From NCBI GenBank assembly GCA_021234535.1, contig CM037850.1, positions 21,626,446-21,690,445 on the forward strand: DNA of 64,000 bases, in the 5' to 3' direction. Shown here in pieces: positions 28,635 to 39,410 of this stretch. The translations under genes and the position numbers were made by a program. Source of the DNA: Stichopus chloronotus. Its lineage: Eukaryota > Echinodermata > Holothuroidea > Aspidochirotida > Stichopodidae. The notes beneath the pieces were generated by a model. It was given only the letters and a program-made list of their open reading frames with translations, did not search any database and was not told where the DNA came from. How positions within the stretch are numbered: the stretch's first letter is position 1; each line of letters starts with the position of its first letter.

Positions 28635-28927
28635 ATGGCAGAAAGCGAAAGGGAACATATTTTACCCACAGATGAAGATCGTAGGCTCTCCAACTCTAGC
28701 ATGGACTCTAGGAAACTTTTCTTTGGTTTCCTTATTGTCATTGGTATTGCCATCTCGTGGGTTGGCTCGACGCAATTCTCTCAGAGTACTTATTCGGCAA
28801 CATTCTTTGCCCCTCTTTTCAATGTTTGGTTCTCCACCACATGGATGATTATCTGTTATCCAGTCTTTCAGGTCGGTGTTTGGATTATCCGACCGTGGCC
28901 TACGATGACCACCAAAGATGTTTTCAT
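28635..28927 (+). CDS. SLC35F3/F4-like: SLC35F-like coding exon 1
   Basis: The acceptor TTTAATTCCAG ends at 28620, leaving 14 nt of 5' UTR in this exon before ATG. The exon encodes residues 1-97 and two bases of residue 98 (phase 2). N-terminal MAESEREHILPTDEDRR is followed by helices 1 (about 28-45) and 2 (about 57-85). The donor is TTTTCAT|GTAAGT. The acceptor implies at least one upstream non-coding exon. Confidence 0.92.
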
Positions 28928-31900
28928 GTAAGTATGTTGATTCCTCATTCAGTTAGTTTCGAATCCTTTGGTGTGAAAACAATAATAAGAGAACAGATGT
29001 TACAAGGTAAACTGAATTAATGACCTCAATTTATTATTAAAAAAAAATTGGCCTCATCTTTGGTATAATTTGACCACAGTATTTCTATTTATTGCAATAT
29101 TTCACAATTTAAGCTGATTGTAGTAATTTACAGTACATATTGCTCGTGTGCTGTGAAATACAGTGTAAAATGTTTGTTTAAAAGTTTACACCTTAAAAGT
29201 AAATGGAGTACTTATTTCATTTCCTTGACAGCAACCTAAAATAAATCCATACTTAAATTAAAAAAAACATCAACACGTAAAGCTAAAGAGAAGACTACAT
29301 CAATATAACTTAGTGTACAGTGTGAAATTAGACATGATGACACAAAAGCTAGTACTGCCACAATGAGTTAGTACTGTACTTCTCAAGTTCAGTATTTTAT
29401 TAGACCATACGACCGAAAAGCTAGCACTGCCACAATGAGTCGACTTTTCATGTTCAGTGTGTAATAAGACATTAAGACCCAGAAGGTAGTACTGACACAA
29501 TGAGTTACAGTTATGTAGTACTTTTCACGTTGAGGTTGTAACAGAACTGTTTGTCATCAAGAAATTGGTACCTCTCATGATAACTCAGTCCCTTTGTGGC
29601 TGTGACCACATATAATATGTCAATTTCACTGACTTGTTGTTGGTGCATTTATGGGTGGTGGGGTCACTGGTGTTCCCGGGGGGGGGGGGGCAAATTTGAT
29701 GATCTATTTCAAGAGAGTAATTTGAAGTGCATTTAAAGAGCTCTTCAAGGCTGTTGCCAGATGAATAAGTGCACATTGTCTAATCAAGAGATTACTCTGT
29801 AACTTTATTAATTGAAATTAAATTCCCGTTGACCTTGTCACTTGAAGGCCAGTTAATGGGAACGTATCTTTTGCAGCTCTTTAAAATAGTAAGCTTGTCG
29901 TGTACATTTTTCCAGAAGACTGTATACATAATCCATGGACTTGATTTTCACAAACTGTTAAAGCAATGATTTTGTTGAACATAGTACTTGCAGGTCTTCA
30001 GTTTTGAAGATCGTTGCTAATAGTATTCCTTTTAATGGACTAGTGTAATATACCTTTGAAGTTAGCAGAGACAAAATCACATTGAATACATCAGAAACTT
30101 AAATCTTTTGAATTCCATATTTCAGTCATGTTTGTGGCATGGTTCAAGAGGTTGCATTTGTTTCACAATCAAGTTCCACAATTGTCTAAGAGGCTTAGTT
30201 AAAACTTAATTTTTGGTGGCCTTTGTTCTGTGAGTAATGCACCATTCTCATGTGGTGATACGATTTCTACTAGTCAGTGTTTTAGTATTCTATACCATTC
30301 AGTATTGTATTCTATACTAGTCAGTGTTTTACCATTTTATACCAGTCAATGTTTGATTATTCTATACCAGTAAGTATTTTATTATTCTATACCAGTCACT
30401 GTTTAATGATTTTATACTAGTCAGTATTCTATTATCATATTTTCAGGAACTCTGCCTCAGTCTTTGGTAGGTCTGGCCTGACTGTTAAAACGTTCTGTAT
30501 ATACATAATTCCTTTTACAATATGCTGGTTCATTACAAACTACATGTATGTCTGGGCATTGGGACTTATTGCTGCTGCTGATGTCACAGCTCTCTTTTCC
30601 AGCAATACTGCCTTTATTTACATTTTCTCTTGGCTCTGGTTGGAGGAAAGGTTAGCCTTGGTGCCCGCAAAGGTAAGCATAGAGCTATATAGCTCATCAA
30701 TACAGTAAGTTCAGTATTGTATTGTAGTATTATTCCATGTTACAGTGCGCCGTAGCTGCTGTACTGTGATGTATTTTTTATGACAAAATTGATCACCTCT
30801 GGTCGTAGTCGTGCCCTGGCCTAATGATCAGTGGCTGCACATTAGTGTGGTGTTAGGGGGTTTGTTTGGGATAAGTTTTGGACTCGACTGCCCTGCGGTG
30901 GATTTCCTGGACATTATGAGAACAGAAAGGTACCCAGTTATGGTACAAAGATCGAGAGAGATAGAGATGCGGAGAACAGAAATCCATATCTGAGATTGAT
31001 TTATTTGATGATCAGAGTTTCATCTAGTATGGGATGATTGAACTGGAACACACAAAAAATTAGATAAAAATCAAGTTAGTAATGATGATTAGAAATTGAA
31101 GAAACAGTTTTACATGACGTTGATGAAAGAGAGCAAAAAACGGAGACGGTACAGTCATTGACACAGACCTATTACTGTACAACAGATATATTGACACTTC
31201 AACTGCATGATTGCCAGTGCTCAGGCAAGGATTGTGTTGAAGCATCAACCCACGCTTCTTTAGTCCAGGACCAGGGGTCGTTAGTCATATTAACCAATCA
31301 GTAGTAAGATAAACCTGTATGCAAATTCTCCTGACAATTACCCAATCATGTAATTATTGTGATATATTTCCCTGTATTGAGCTACACCTCACCCATTCTT
31401 AATTGACTTTATGTATTTCATTGTCTGTGTAGTGGTGGAAAAGAAATAACAAAAAGTTGATAAATTGGCACGAGAACACCAGAGATTGACCTCTTACCTT
31501 ACTGAGGTCTTACAGAAACTTCTAGTTAATACTACTGCAGGGATGATCCTTAAGCAACTGAAAATGGTTGTCCGAAGGACAACCAGCTGCAAAAATTTGG
31601 TCGTCCTCCCAAAAATTTGGTCGTCCTCCACAACGGACATATAAAAACAAGAAATGTGCAAAATGTGTATTTTGCACAGTCAAGACCATGTTTTTATTTG
31701 TCTTTCTTATACAGGTTGAAACTTTCCACAGCTAAATTATACACTGACTTGTAACTTAAAAGTAATGCTCAGGGTTTCTCCAAATGGAAGGGGGGGGGGG
31801 GTTTCCAGAAGGAGGCTGGTAAAATTCCACCTTTTCACTTTGATAATAAAAAATGTCATTATCTAGAATCACTGATGCTGTAAAGTATATATCATGTAGA

Positions 31901-34900
31901 AGAAAATCTCTGTATAATATAATGTTTGTTTCAAATCAAAATATGGCCACATATGGCGGAATTCTTCGACTGCGATTCATCTATCTGGTACTTGCTGTGT
32001 ACAGTATGTGCATGTCTGGTACGGTAAAATCAGTTGAAACATGATCGTACACTGAGGCTGTTTGTTTGGCTTTTCACGTACCGTGGATTTCAGGTTGTTT
32101 TGGCGGTTTTTTGTGCAAGAAAACAGATGTTTTGGAATGGAGTTCATGCATGTTAAATATTTTGGTTGCATCTCAGTGTTGAGTTGTAAGCATTGTGTCA
32201 TAATATAAATGACCAGGGGTAAAATTTGGTCGTCCAAAGGACAACCTGAGGTAGTAACTATGGTCGTCCTACAGAAATTTTGGTCGTCTCGGACGACCGG
32301 ACGACCGCTAAATTTCATCCCTGCTACTGTATGCATATAACATTAGCCTGCCAAGCTGGATGACATGTGTGACTGAAAGGCAAATTACAATACAGCACTT
32401 GCAACCTGCATTGTAATTAACATGATTTTGTTTCAGCAGTGTAGTGTTCAGGGGTAAGCTTTCACGGTAAACTGGTTATATGTCCATACTGATAATAATC
32501 GGTTTCTATTCGGTGTGATTATCGTTTTGAAGAAAAATTGGAATGTGGAAAAAATCTGTAGTATTGTAAAAATTAAAAGATAATAATAAAATATCAAAAC
32601 TAATTGTGAAATATTGAAATGTGTCGTAAAATATTTGTGGAAACAGCAATAATTGAGGAGGAATAAAGTTAGTGTGATAAGAGAAACACTCATACAGTGT
32701 CATCAGGCCTCTAAGGCATACAAATATTGGGATAATATCAACTTATACTGTAAGTCTGTGAAGTGTGTGAGGGAAATACCGCTTGAAATCGAAATACTAT
32801 TATTAGGCATCCAATTATACTGGTTGTCCTTTATTTGAATACGGTTAAAACTTATTCAGCTGGGGCTGTATGTGCAGGAAAAGAGGTTAATGTAAAGTTG
32901 TCATTGTTACTTCCACTGAACTACTTAAGCACTGTGATGACTGTATCAATAACATCAGTCTGAATATTGACGCTATCAGGCCAGCAATGTGATGACTCTA
33001 TTGCAACATGAAACTAAAGAATGATGCTATCAGGCAAGCAATGTGATGACTGTATTGTAACATGAAACTAAAGAAATGAAGCTATCAGGCAAGCAGTGTA
33101 ATGACTCTATTGCAACATAAACTAAAGAATGATGCTATCGGGCAAGCAATGTAATGACTCTATTGTAACATGAAACTAAAGAATGATGCTATCGGGCAAG
33201 CAATGTGATGACTCTACTGCAACATGAAACTAAAGAAATGATGCTATCAGGCAAGCAGTGTGATGACTCTATTGCAACAGAAACTAAAGAATGATGCTAT
33301 CGGGCAAGCAATGTGATGACTGTATTGTAACATGAAACTAAAGAAATGATGCTATCAGGCAAGCAATGTGATGACTGTATTGTAACATGAAACTAAAGAA
33401 ATGATGCTATCAGGCAAGCATGTGATGACTCTATTGCAACATAAACTAAAGAATGATGCTATCGGGCAAGCAATGTGATGACTCTATTGCAACATAAACT
33501 AAAGAATGATGCTATCGGGCAAGCAACGTGATAACTCTATTGCAACATGAAACTAAAGAATGATGCTATCAGGCAAGCAATGTGATGACTGTACTGTAAC
33601 ATGAAACGAAAGAATGATGCTATCAGGCAAGCAATGTGATGACTCTATTGCAACATAAACTAAAGAATGATGCTATCGGGCAAGCAATGTAATGACTCTA
33701 CTGCAACATGAAACTAAAGAAATGATGCTATCAGGCAAGCAATGTGATGACTCTATTGCAACAGAAACTAAAGAATGATGCTCTTGGGCAAGCAATGTGA
33801 TGACTGTATTGTAACATGAAACTAAAGAAATGATGCTATCAGGCAAGCAATGTGATGACTGTATTGTAACATGAAACTAAAGAAATGATGCTATCAGGCA
33901 AGCAATGTGATGACTGTATTGTAACATGAAACTAAAGAAATGATGCTATCAGGCAAGCAATGTGATGACTCTATTGCAACATAAACTAAAGAATGATGCT
34001 ATCAGGCAAGCAATGTGATGACTGTATTGTAACATAAAAGTAAAGAAATGATGCTATCAGGCAAGCAATGTGATGATTGTATTGTAACATGCATTTGTGA
34101 TAACTACATGGTAACATCAAACTAAAGATTGACACTACGCCAGGCACTGTGGTGCACCTGATTTTCTGACTGAACAATTTAACAATTAATCAATGCAAAT
34201 TAGTTTCATGTCTAGTTCCAGTGAGATATTGAATAATTTTCACAAACAAGATATATCCATCTCTTCTTTCTTTTTTAATCTAATTCACTCTTAGTTATGG
34301 ATTTAATTGTTTAGGAGTCTTGCGAGGTTTTAAGTCCTTATGAATGGTCTCTACATCAGCCATAACTTTTCCTTCATACTAAACTTCTGTCGTGTCCATT
34401 GGAGTTCAAATTTTGACAAAAACTAGTGAAAGCGTCCAGCAACCCTTTAATTACAAGTCTTGCATAATCACTTAAAGGGATTCATGCCATGTTGTTAGAG
34501 TTAGTTTTACCTCTAAACTGAAATATGTAGAGAAATGAATGCAGAATAACTCCTCACAATTACAGTAGACATTCTATACTCTTTATTCTTATCCACTTTT
34601 GCTGGTTATTCACTTTTTGGTTCTCAGGGTACTTCTGTGCTTCTGTCAATTCTTGGTATTGTTTTGATATCCTATGCCGAAGGGTTTGAAGGCCCTAGCT
34701 TGAAAGGGAGCTTACTATCTGTTGCATCAGCCGTAGGAGCAGCCATCTACAAGGTCAGTTTCAGAATATGAGATTAAATAAGCAAAGATGTGTGTTATAT
34801 GGAATGGACAGAAGTAAGTTAGGATGGGAGAGGGGACAGAGTGATGTCATTGTAGAGTAGAAACAATTCCCCATCACTGAAGAAAGGTTGAGGAGAAATG

Positions 34901-37900
34901 TGTTTACAACTATCAGTTAATACATTGTACTGTCTTTGTTATCTGCTGTAATATTGACCTAATCAGAGGGATACTCTGGAACTCTCTATGAACTTTACTG
35001 TCCATACATGTTTCCAATAAATTCATGTTGTTATGTCAGCAATAGAAACTCTGATAGATTTGGTTTCAGCTTTGAAATATTTTTGTAGGACTCATTGATG
35101 CTTGTGATGTATCCAATTGGGTTTAGTTGTTGTGTTTAGATGACAGACCTTATACCTATGACATCAAAGACAGTCCTGAAAGGAGAGAGTGAGGGTGTTG
35201 AGGGAGAAGGAGAAAATTGGCAGGTGCTTTTCAAATTAAGGTCATGTAGACATAGGTAGAAAAGGTGTGAAGAAGAAGACTGAATTATTTCTGGAAATGC
35301 TCAAACAAAACAAAAGTGAGTGTCAAACTAAGGATAGCTGCCTACCAGATGTAAGCATATTTCATAATTTTCTTTCATCCAGGTGCTTTTCAAACGTTAC
35401 ATTGGCAATGCCAACTACGGTCAAGTGTCCCTATTCCTATCCTTGCTTGGAATATTCAATGCCTTGGTTCTCTGGCCATCAATTCTTGCCGTTTACTACA
35501 CAGGGTTTGAATACTGGGAGTGGAATGACATGCCGTGGGATTATCTGTGTGGTAGTGCTGCCCTGTCAGTAGGTAACTGTTGTCCCTTGAACATTTCAGT
35601 ATGAGACTGAACAGAGGGGGAGGGGGGAGGGACAGTTTTAAGTTGCATGTTGCTTGGTAGTCTTTACACCATCTATGCACCATTAGAATCAAGATTTCAT
35701 TGCAGAAAGTAAGATCAGCTAGTGAGGAGGTAGTTTATGCATGATGTCCCTCAACCATGAGAATAAAAATAAAAGGATGGAAAATTATCACATTAAAGAA
35801 AAAAAAAAAGTGAAGTATGTGATTGTTCTGAACAGATCTGAGTGTTTATCTGAGAACTGCTGTCTGAGGAGGGAAGAATTGAAAATAATATTCAGTTGGA
35901 ATAAATCTTTATGTTTGAAATGTTTGTGTACATTGCTGTAACAAATGATGAACTAATGTAAAGTGAAAAGAATATTTCACAGGAGTTGCATGGTTCTCCT
36001 ATTTTTTGTTGTTGGTATTTTTGGGACCAGCAAAGCTATTGGAATCCTGCTGAGAAATTTTCATGTCAAATTGAGAATTACCATGTCACGTTGAGAATTA
36101 CTATGTCAAATATGAAGTAGACTCATGTAAGCAATTGGAAATATTCATTCATACCACACGATGATGATAATACACGATGATGATACCACATGATGATACC
36201 GTATGATGGTACAGTACCACTGACAACTTACCAGCACCAGACTAACACTTTTTATTCTCTTTTCTCTCTTTCGCTCAGTTTTTAATTTCTTAGTGAACTT
36301 TGGAATAGCTGTGACATATCCTCTGTTTATTGCCCTTGGTACTGTGGTGGGGATTCCTTTGAATGCAGGTAAGTTTACAACAATTCATCCATCTTGCTGC
36401 ATAAGCTCAACCAAGTTCCTTCATTTATGGTCATTTAGTATATTCTGTGATAACTTCTTCATATTATCTTTTGCATGCAGAGCATTCGATAGTAGGACTG
36501 TTAGTTGACTGATATTTGGCAATAAAGTTGCCATTGTAGAGCAGAAGCAAGTTTCTATGGTAGCTTTAGATGGTGGTTTGTATGGTTGGTTGGTTGTTAC
36601 TGTCTTTCATTTGGTGATTTGTACAGTACTTCATATGGTAGCTGATACAGTGGTTGATACTGTGGCTTGAAACTAGTTTGTAAAGTGGCTTGTAAGAATT
36701 AAGATTTAAGAGTATTCCTGAGTTTACTTTTCTGTTTGATTTTCTCCAAATGTGTCAAAAACATCCTGGAAATATTATCTGATGAATAAAATTCCTAGTG
36801 CCACCGAAAAACAAGATGTTTTATTCTAAAGCAGGACACAGTTACTGTATTTTTGATTAGGAAAATCAAATGAATTTAAAGTGTCTAACAGAGAGAACTT
36901 TTGTCTCTTTAGCCAATTATTGCTGCTGAGAGCAAACTGCACAGAAAATTATATAAAGCTGTCAGAACTATGTATATATCCTCCTCGAAGTTTATAAAAT
37001 GAAGGAATGACCCAAAAGACTGCTGGACAAGAAAGAACAGAAAAACAACATTTTGCATACTATTCATGGAAAACCATCTGAAACTTCAAGGGATACCAGT
37101 GAAAAAAATTGAAATGTCATGAGATTAACTCTTTATAGTTTAAACCCATACATGTCAATTGGAAGTTACATGTTTAAAGAAATTCTGTTTCACAGTACTG
37201 ATGCATTGCATTTTTGGACATTTGTGTTTTGATGACATACCAACTGCACATCTTTTGCAATTCAGTATAAATCAATTCGCTTAAAAGAAGCCATATGATA
37301 ATTTTACAATTGTGACCTTTGTTTTTACAACATTTTAAAAGTCAATGTGTAGCTAACTCAATCACTTTAGACCATCTGGGTCGGCTTTCAAGGATAAATG
37401 AGCGTCAAGTTAAGAGGATGGTATATACCTTTTGCATTACTTTTTGGTGTTATGTAACATTTTGTAACCATAAAGCAACTAAAAATCATTCTTGAGAAAA
37501 AAGTCAGAAACTACCATATCTTGAAGTACGAACATGATATTGTGGTGGAGTATGAAGTGTCTGTGCTGAAAACAAAAAAGATGCTGTTTCATTATTGAAT
37601 AACTCTATGACTTACTTGTCAATGGAAAACTCCTTTAAGGACTTTCTACCTAAAAGGAGCACCAATATCTTGAATTTGATCAAGACAGGGGTGAAGTGCC
37701 TGCAATTGTTGTTCTTATATTCCTTTAGGACTTCCTTCCTAAAATTCTCTACTTTCCTTTTCAGTGGTAGACCTTATATTCCGGGACAGCGCCTTTGGAC
37801 CCTACAAGATTGGTGGCACAGCGTGTATCATTCTTGGTTTTCTGATTATGTTGATGCCAGAGAAATGGCAGGAGATGGCATCCTGCTGTTATGTGAGAAG

Positions 37901-37988
37901 AGTCCCATCAAATCTTGATGCCTCAACGACCGCTGAAGACACTGAAAGGGTCGTGCGTAATGGTTCATTGACGAATGAAAAAGTTTAG
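28635..37988 (+). CDS. SLC35F3/F4-like: Solute carrier family 35 member F3/F4-like transporter
   Basis: Six coding exons (28635-28927, 30447-30672, 34628-34753, 35383-35572, 36279-36368, 37765-37988) join in frame to 382 residues plus TAG. All have GT..AG borders. The protein has ten hydrophobic segments, as in drug/metabolite transporter (EamA-type) proteins of the SLC35 group, and a short acidic, charged N-terminus. Family-diagnostic stretches are SWVGSTQF and WFSTTW (helices 1-2), ADVTALFSSNTAF (helix 4), SYAEGFEGPS after helix 5, YKVLFKR, and FNFLVNFGIAVTYP with GIPLNAVVD (helices 8-9). These fit the SLC35F3/F4 clade better than SLC35F5 as I recall them. Human SLC35F3 has been linked to thiamine transport; substrate here is unknown. 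The chosen ATG is the first in frame inside the exon (acceptor 28620); earlier in-frame codons are intronic. Confidence 0.93.
29305..29545. repeat. 65-71-bp tandem repeat in SLC35F-like intron 1
   Basis: Three to four units carry GCTAGTACTGCCACAATGAG or a close variant, with CACAATGAG at about 29359, 29430 and 29495. A TGTTCAGTNTNTAATAAGAC segment separates them. Confidence 0.75.
30268..30435. repeat. 25-bp tandem repeat abutting SLC35F-like exon 2
   Basis: About seven units of ATTCTATACCAGTCAGTGTT with spacing of about 25 bp. The last unit ends some ten bases before the acceptor AG at 30445-30446, so the branch point and pyrimidine tract of this intron lie in or next to the array. Confidence 0.85.
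30447..30672 (+). CDS. SLC35F3/F4-like: SLC35F-like coding exon 2
   Basis: The acceptor is TATTTTCAG and the donor is GCAAAG|GTAAGC. It completes Met98 and encodes residues 99-173, helices 3 and 4, with ADVTALFSSNTAF and SWLWLEERLALVP. Confidence 0.92.
30673..31537. other. SLC35F-like intron 2, left part
   Basis: No gene seen. Short frames at 30811-30993 (+) and 31060-31248 (-) lack family motifs. Confidence 0.6.
31538..32323. mobile_element. GTCGTCC-rich non-autonomous transposon, copy 1
   Basis: 786 bp running from CAGGGATGA to TCATCCCTG (perfect 9-bp terminal inverted repeats). It is flanked by CTACTG on both sides (31532-31537 and 32324-32329), a 6-bp apparent target duplication. GGTCGTCCT and its complement are repeated near both ends, giving subterminal inverted repeats. 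A near-identical copy is at 58108-58956. A minus frame of 119 codons inside shows no transposase motif. CAGGG termini recall hAT elements, but those make 8-bp duplications, so the superfamily is open. Confidence 0.85.
32324..32934. other. SLC35F-like intron 2, between transposon and minisatellite
   Basis: No gene seen; AT-rich sequence with low-complexity minus frames only. Confidence 0.6.
32935..34105. repeat. About 53-bp minisatellite, some 21 units, SLC35F-like intron 2
   Basis: Units read GATGCTATCAGGCAAGCAAT, then GTGATGACTCTATTGCAACA and TGAAACTAAAGAA. Two linked variants occur: one with CTCTATTGCAACATAAAC and often ATCGGG, and one with CTGTATTGTAACATGAAAC followed by an extra A (AAAGAAATGATG). 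They appear in alternating blocks, implying a higher-order unit of two or more monomers. Confidence 0.93.
34106..34627. other. SLC35F-like intron 2, right end
   Basis: No gene or repeat recognised. It ends at the acceptor TTCTCAG. Confidence 0.6.
34628..34753 (+). CDS. SLC35F3/F4-like: SLC35F-like coding exon 3
   Basis: 42 codons, phase 0 at both ends, donor TACAAG|GTCAGT. It encodes residues 174-215: helix 5 (SVLLSILGIVLISYAEGF) and most of helix 6. Confidence 0.92.
34754..35382. other. SLC35F-like intron 3
   Basis: 629 bp, no gene or classified repeat. It ends TTTCATCCAG. Confidence 0.8.
35383..35572 (+). CDS. SLC35F3/F4-like: SLC35F-like coding exon 4
   Basis: Starts VLFKRYIGNANYGQ. The donor is CAGTAG|GTAACT, leaving phase 1. 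It encodes residues 216-278: helix 7 (LFLSLLGIFNALVLWPSILA) and the loop YYTGFEYWEWNDMPWDYLCG. Confidence 0.92.
35573..36278. other. SLC35F-like intron 4
   Basis: 706 bp with no gene. A short CACGATGATGATAC-type repeat lies around 36155-36205. The acceptor is CTTTCGCTCAG. Confidence 0.8.
36279..36368 (+). CDS. SLC35F3/F4-like: SLC35F-like coding exon 5
   Basis: A 90-bp exon, phase 1 in and phase 1 out, donor AATGCAG|GTAAGT. It carries FNFLVNFGIAVTYP and the start of GIPLNAVVD, the most diagnostic segment of the clade. Confidence 0.92.
36369..37764. other. SLC35F-like intron 5
   Basis: About 1.4 kb, no gene seen. A GGT(T/A)GNT-rich stretch at 36570-36690 repeats TGGTTGATACTGTGGCTTG-like words. 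The acceptor is TTTCCTTTTCAG. Confidence 0.75.
37765..37988 (+). CDS. SLC35F3/F4-like: SLC35F-like terminal coding exon 6
   Basis: Encodes VVDLIFRDSAFGPYKIGG, helix 10 (ACIILGFLIMLMPEKWQ) and a hydrophilic cytosolic-type tail of about 45 residues ending SLTNEKV, then TAG at 37986-37988. Confidence 0.92.
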
Positions 37989-38346
37989 GAAGCAAGAATG
38001 AGAAATTTCCAGGGAGGTCGGACTGTAGCCACCCAAACATGGACATGAAAAGTAACAATTATAGTACACGCTCCCTTGTTAACCTTTTTATCTATCCTCT
38101 GTTTTTAGTACTTTTGTATTTTCCCCAAAATTTCCGAAATTGCAAACAGTGGCAAGCATTGTTCAAATATACTGATATCAGGCTCATACTCTTTTTGCAC
38201 AGGAGGTGTGGGTTTGATTATGACATTACATAAATGTTGGTACTCAAAGTACAAAAGGTAACAACACCCTGGAACTAGTTGATTACATGTGACACTATTG
38301 AAGAGACATTTTAAATAATTTATTCATTTTGACTGGTTGAGAGAGG

Positions 38347-38352
38347 AATAAA
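38347..38352 (+). promoter_or_regulatory. Candidate SLC35F-like polyadenylation signal
   Basis: An AATAAA about 360 bp downstream of the stop codon, the first canonical hexamer I noticed after it. Confidence 0.55.
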
Positions 38353-38365
38353 ATGATTCCAAAAT

Positions 38366-39087
38366 GTCTTTTGGTTATGTTGTCATATTAAAGGGTTGGT
38401 AATTGAGAGCTTGTAAATTCAGCAGCCATATAATATACCTTACTACAGAAGGAAACAGTTAAAACACTTGGTGATACATACACTTGATGTGGGCAATTTT
38501 TTTTTTCAAATTCACTCCACTTCTTCAATGTCCTTCTGCAATGTAATTCCTTTACCTGGAGGCCAGCACACACCAATGGCTTTCATTCACACCATCTGCA
38601 ACCCCCTCTCTGCTACGTATACCTTGAAAGCAATTTTCTCTGCAATCTTTGGAAGTGTGGATAAAATGATAAGTGACAAAAGTTATCCTCAAAATTTCAG
38701 GAAACTGTGCATAGTAGCAGAGGAGATGATCTGGAACCCTCTGCAACAAAATCCAGAAATAACTAGCACGGAAGATCTACTGCCATGAATAAATAAAGGT
38801 CTGATGAATTCAGCAAAATGATGAAACTGTGTAGTGAAATTCTGACAAAAGCACTGTCCATGTTAACTGTCTTAGTTTGATGGGCACATGAGAAAGACTT
38901 TCCACCACAACTTATGGCAGTGAAAGCTATTTTACCTTATTTGGCCGGAGATGGTTGTCGTAACTACATACGATATGGCTCCTATCTACACTATTTGGAA
39001 TCGCTGTGGTTTTGACTTATTCCAGGGATCTTCACCGACAGTTCATTGAAACAATACTTACGCATCTTGTCCATCCCTCGGCCATGG
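38366..39087. other. Intergenic, no gene seen
   Basis: A plus frame at 38468-38788 (106 codons) has no recognised motif and overlaps minus frames; not called. Confidence 0.5.
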
Positions 39088-39150
39088 ACCAGTAGGGACA
39101 AGTAGGGACAAGTAGGGACCAGTAGGGACCAGTAGGGACCAGTAGGGGCC
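39088..39150. repeat. 10-bp AGTAGGGACC tandem repeat
   Basis: Six units of AGTAGGGAC(A/C), the last changed to AGTAGGGGCC. Confidence 0.92.
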
Positions 39151-39152
39151 TT

Positions 39153-39410
39153 GTGATGAATGATGATGATGAAATGGGCCCTCAGTTTGCCAGGAATTCT
39201 GTGCAGGTATCAATGTTGAATAATGAGGCCCTTGTGGCTAACTTTTACCAGGAAGAGTTATCAGAGAGAAAGGAAGCTGATCGGAATGAAATGAAAAGTA
39301 TACAAATGTCCCTGTCATTAGCAATTGATCCCCTGGTTCCCGAAAAGCATCACAACAGCAAAATGTTGAACATCATCACCGGAGAGGTGGCGCATAAAGA
39401 CATAAGCTAA
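39153..39410 (+). pseudogene. Unassigned coding-like remnant
   Basis: An 85-codon frame of balanced composition (contains LVANFYQEELSERKEADRNE and KMLNIITGEVAHKDIS) ending in TAA. Coding-like text continues past the stop: AMDIGQKVIRDF in the same frame, then WPVGFHIMISKPSRLF after a shift near an A9 run at 39455. It looks like the decayed end of a repetitive or TE-associated gene, but I cannot name the family. No splice sites were identified. Confidence 0.3.

Noticed and set aside
31977..32336. 119-codon minus frame in the GTCGTCC transposon as a transposase
   Set aside because: No transposase motif; only part (64 codons) stays open in the second copy, so not under coding constraint.
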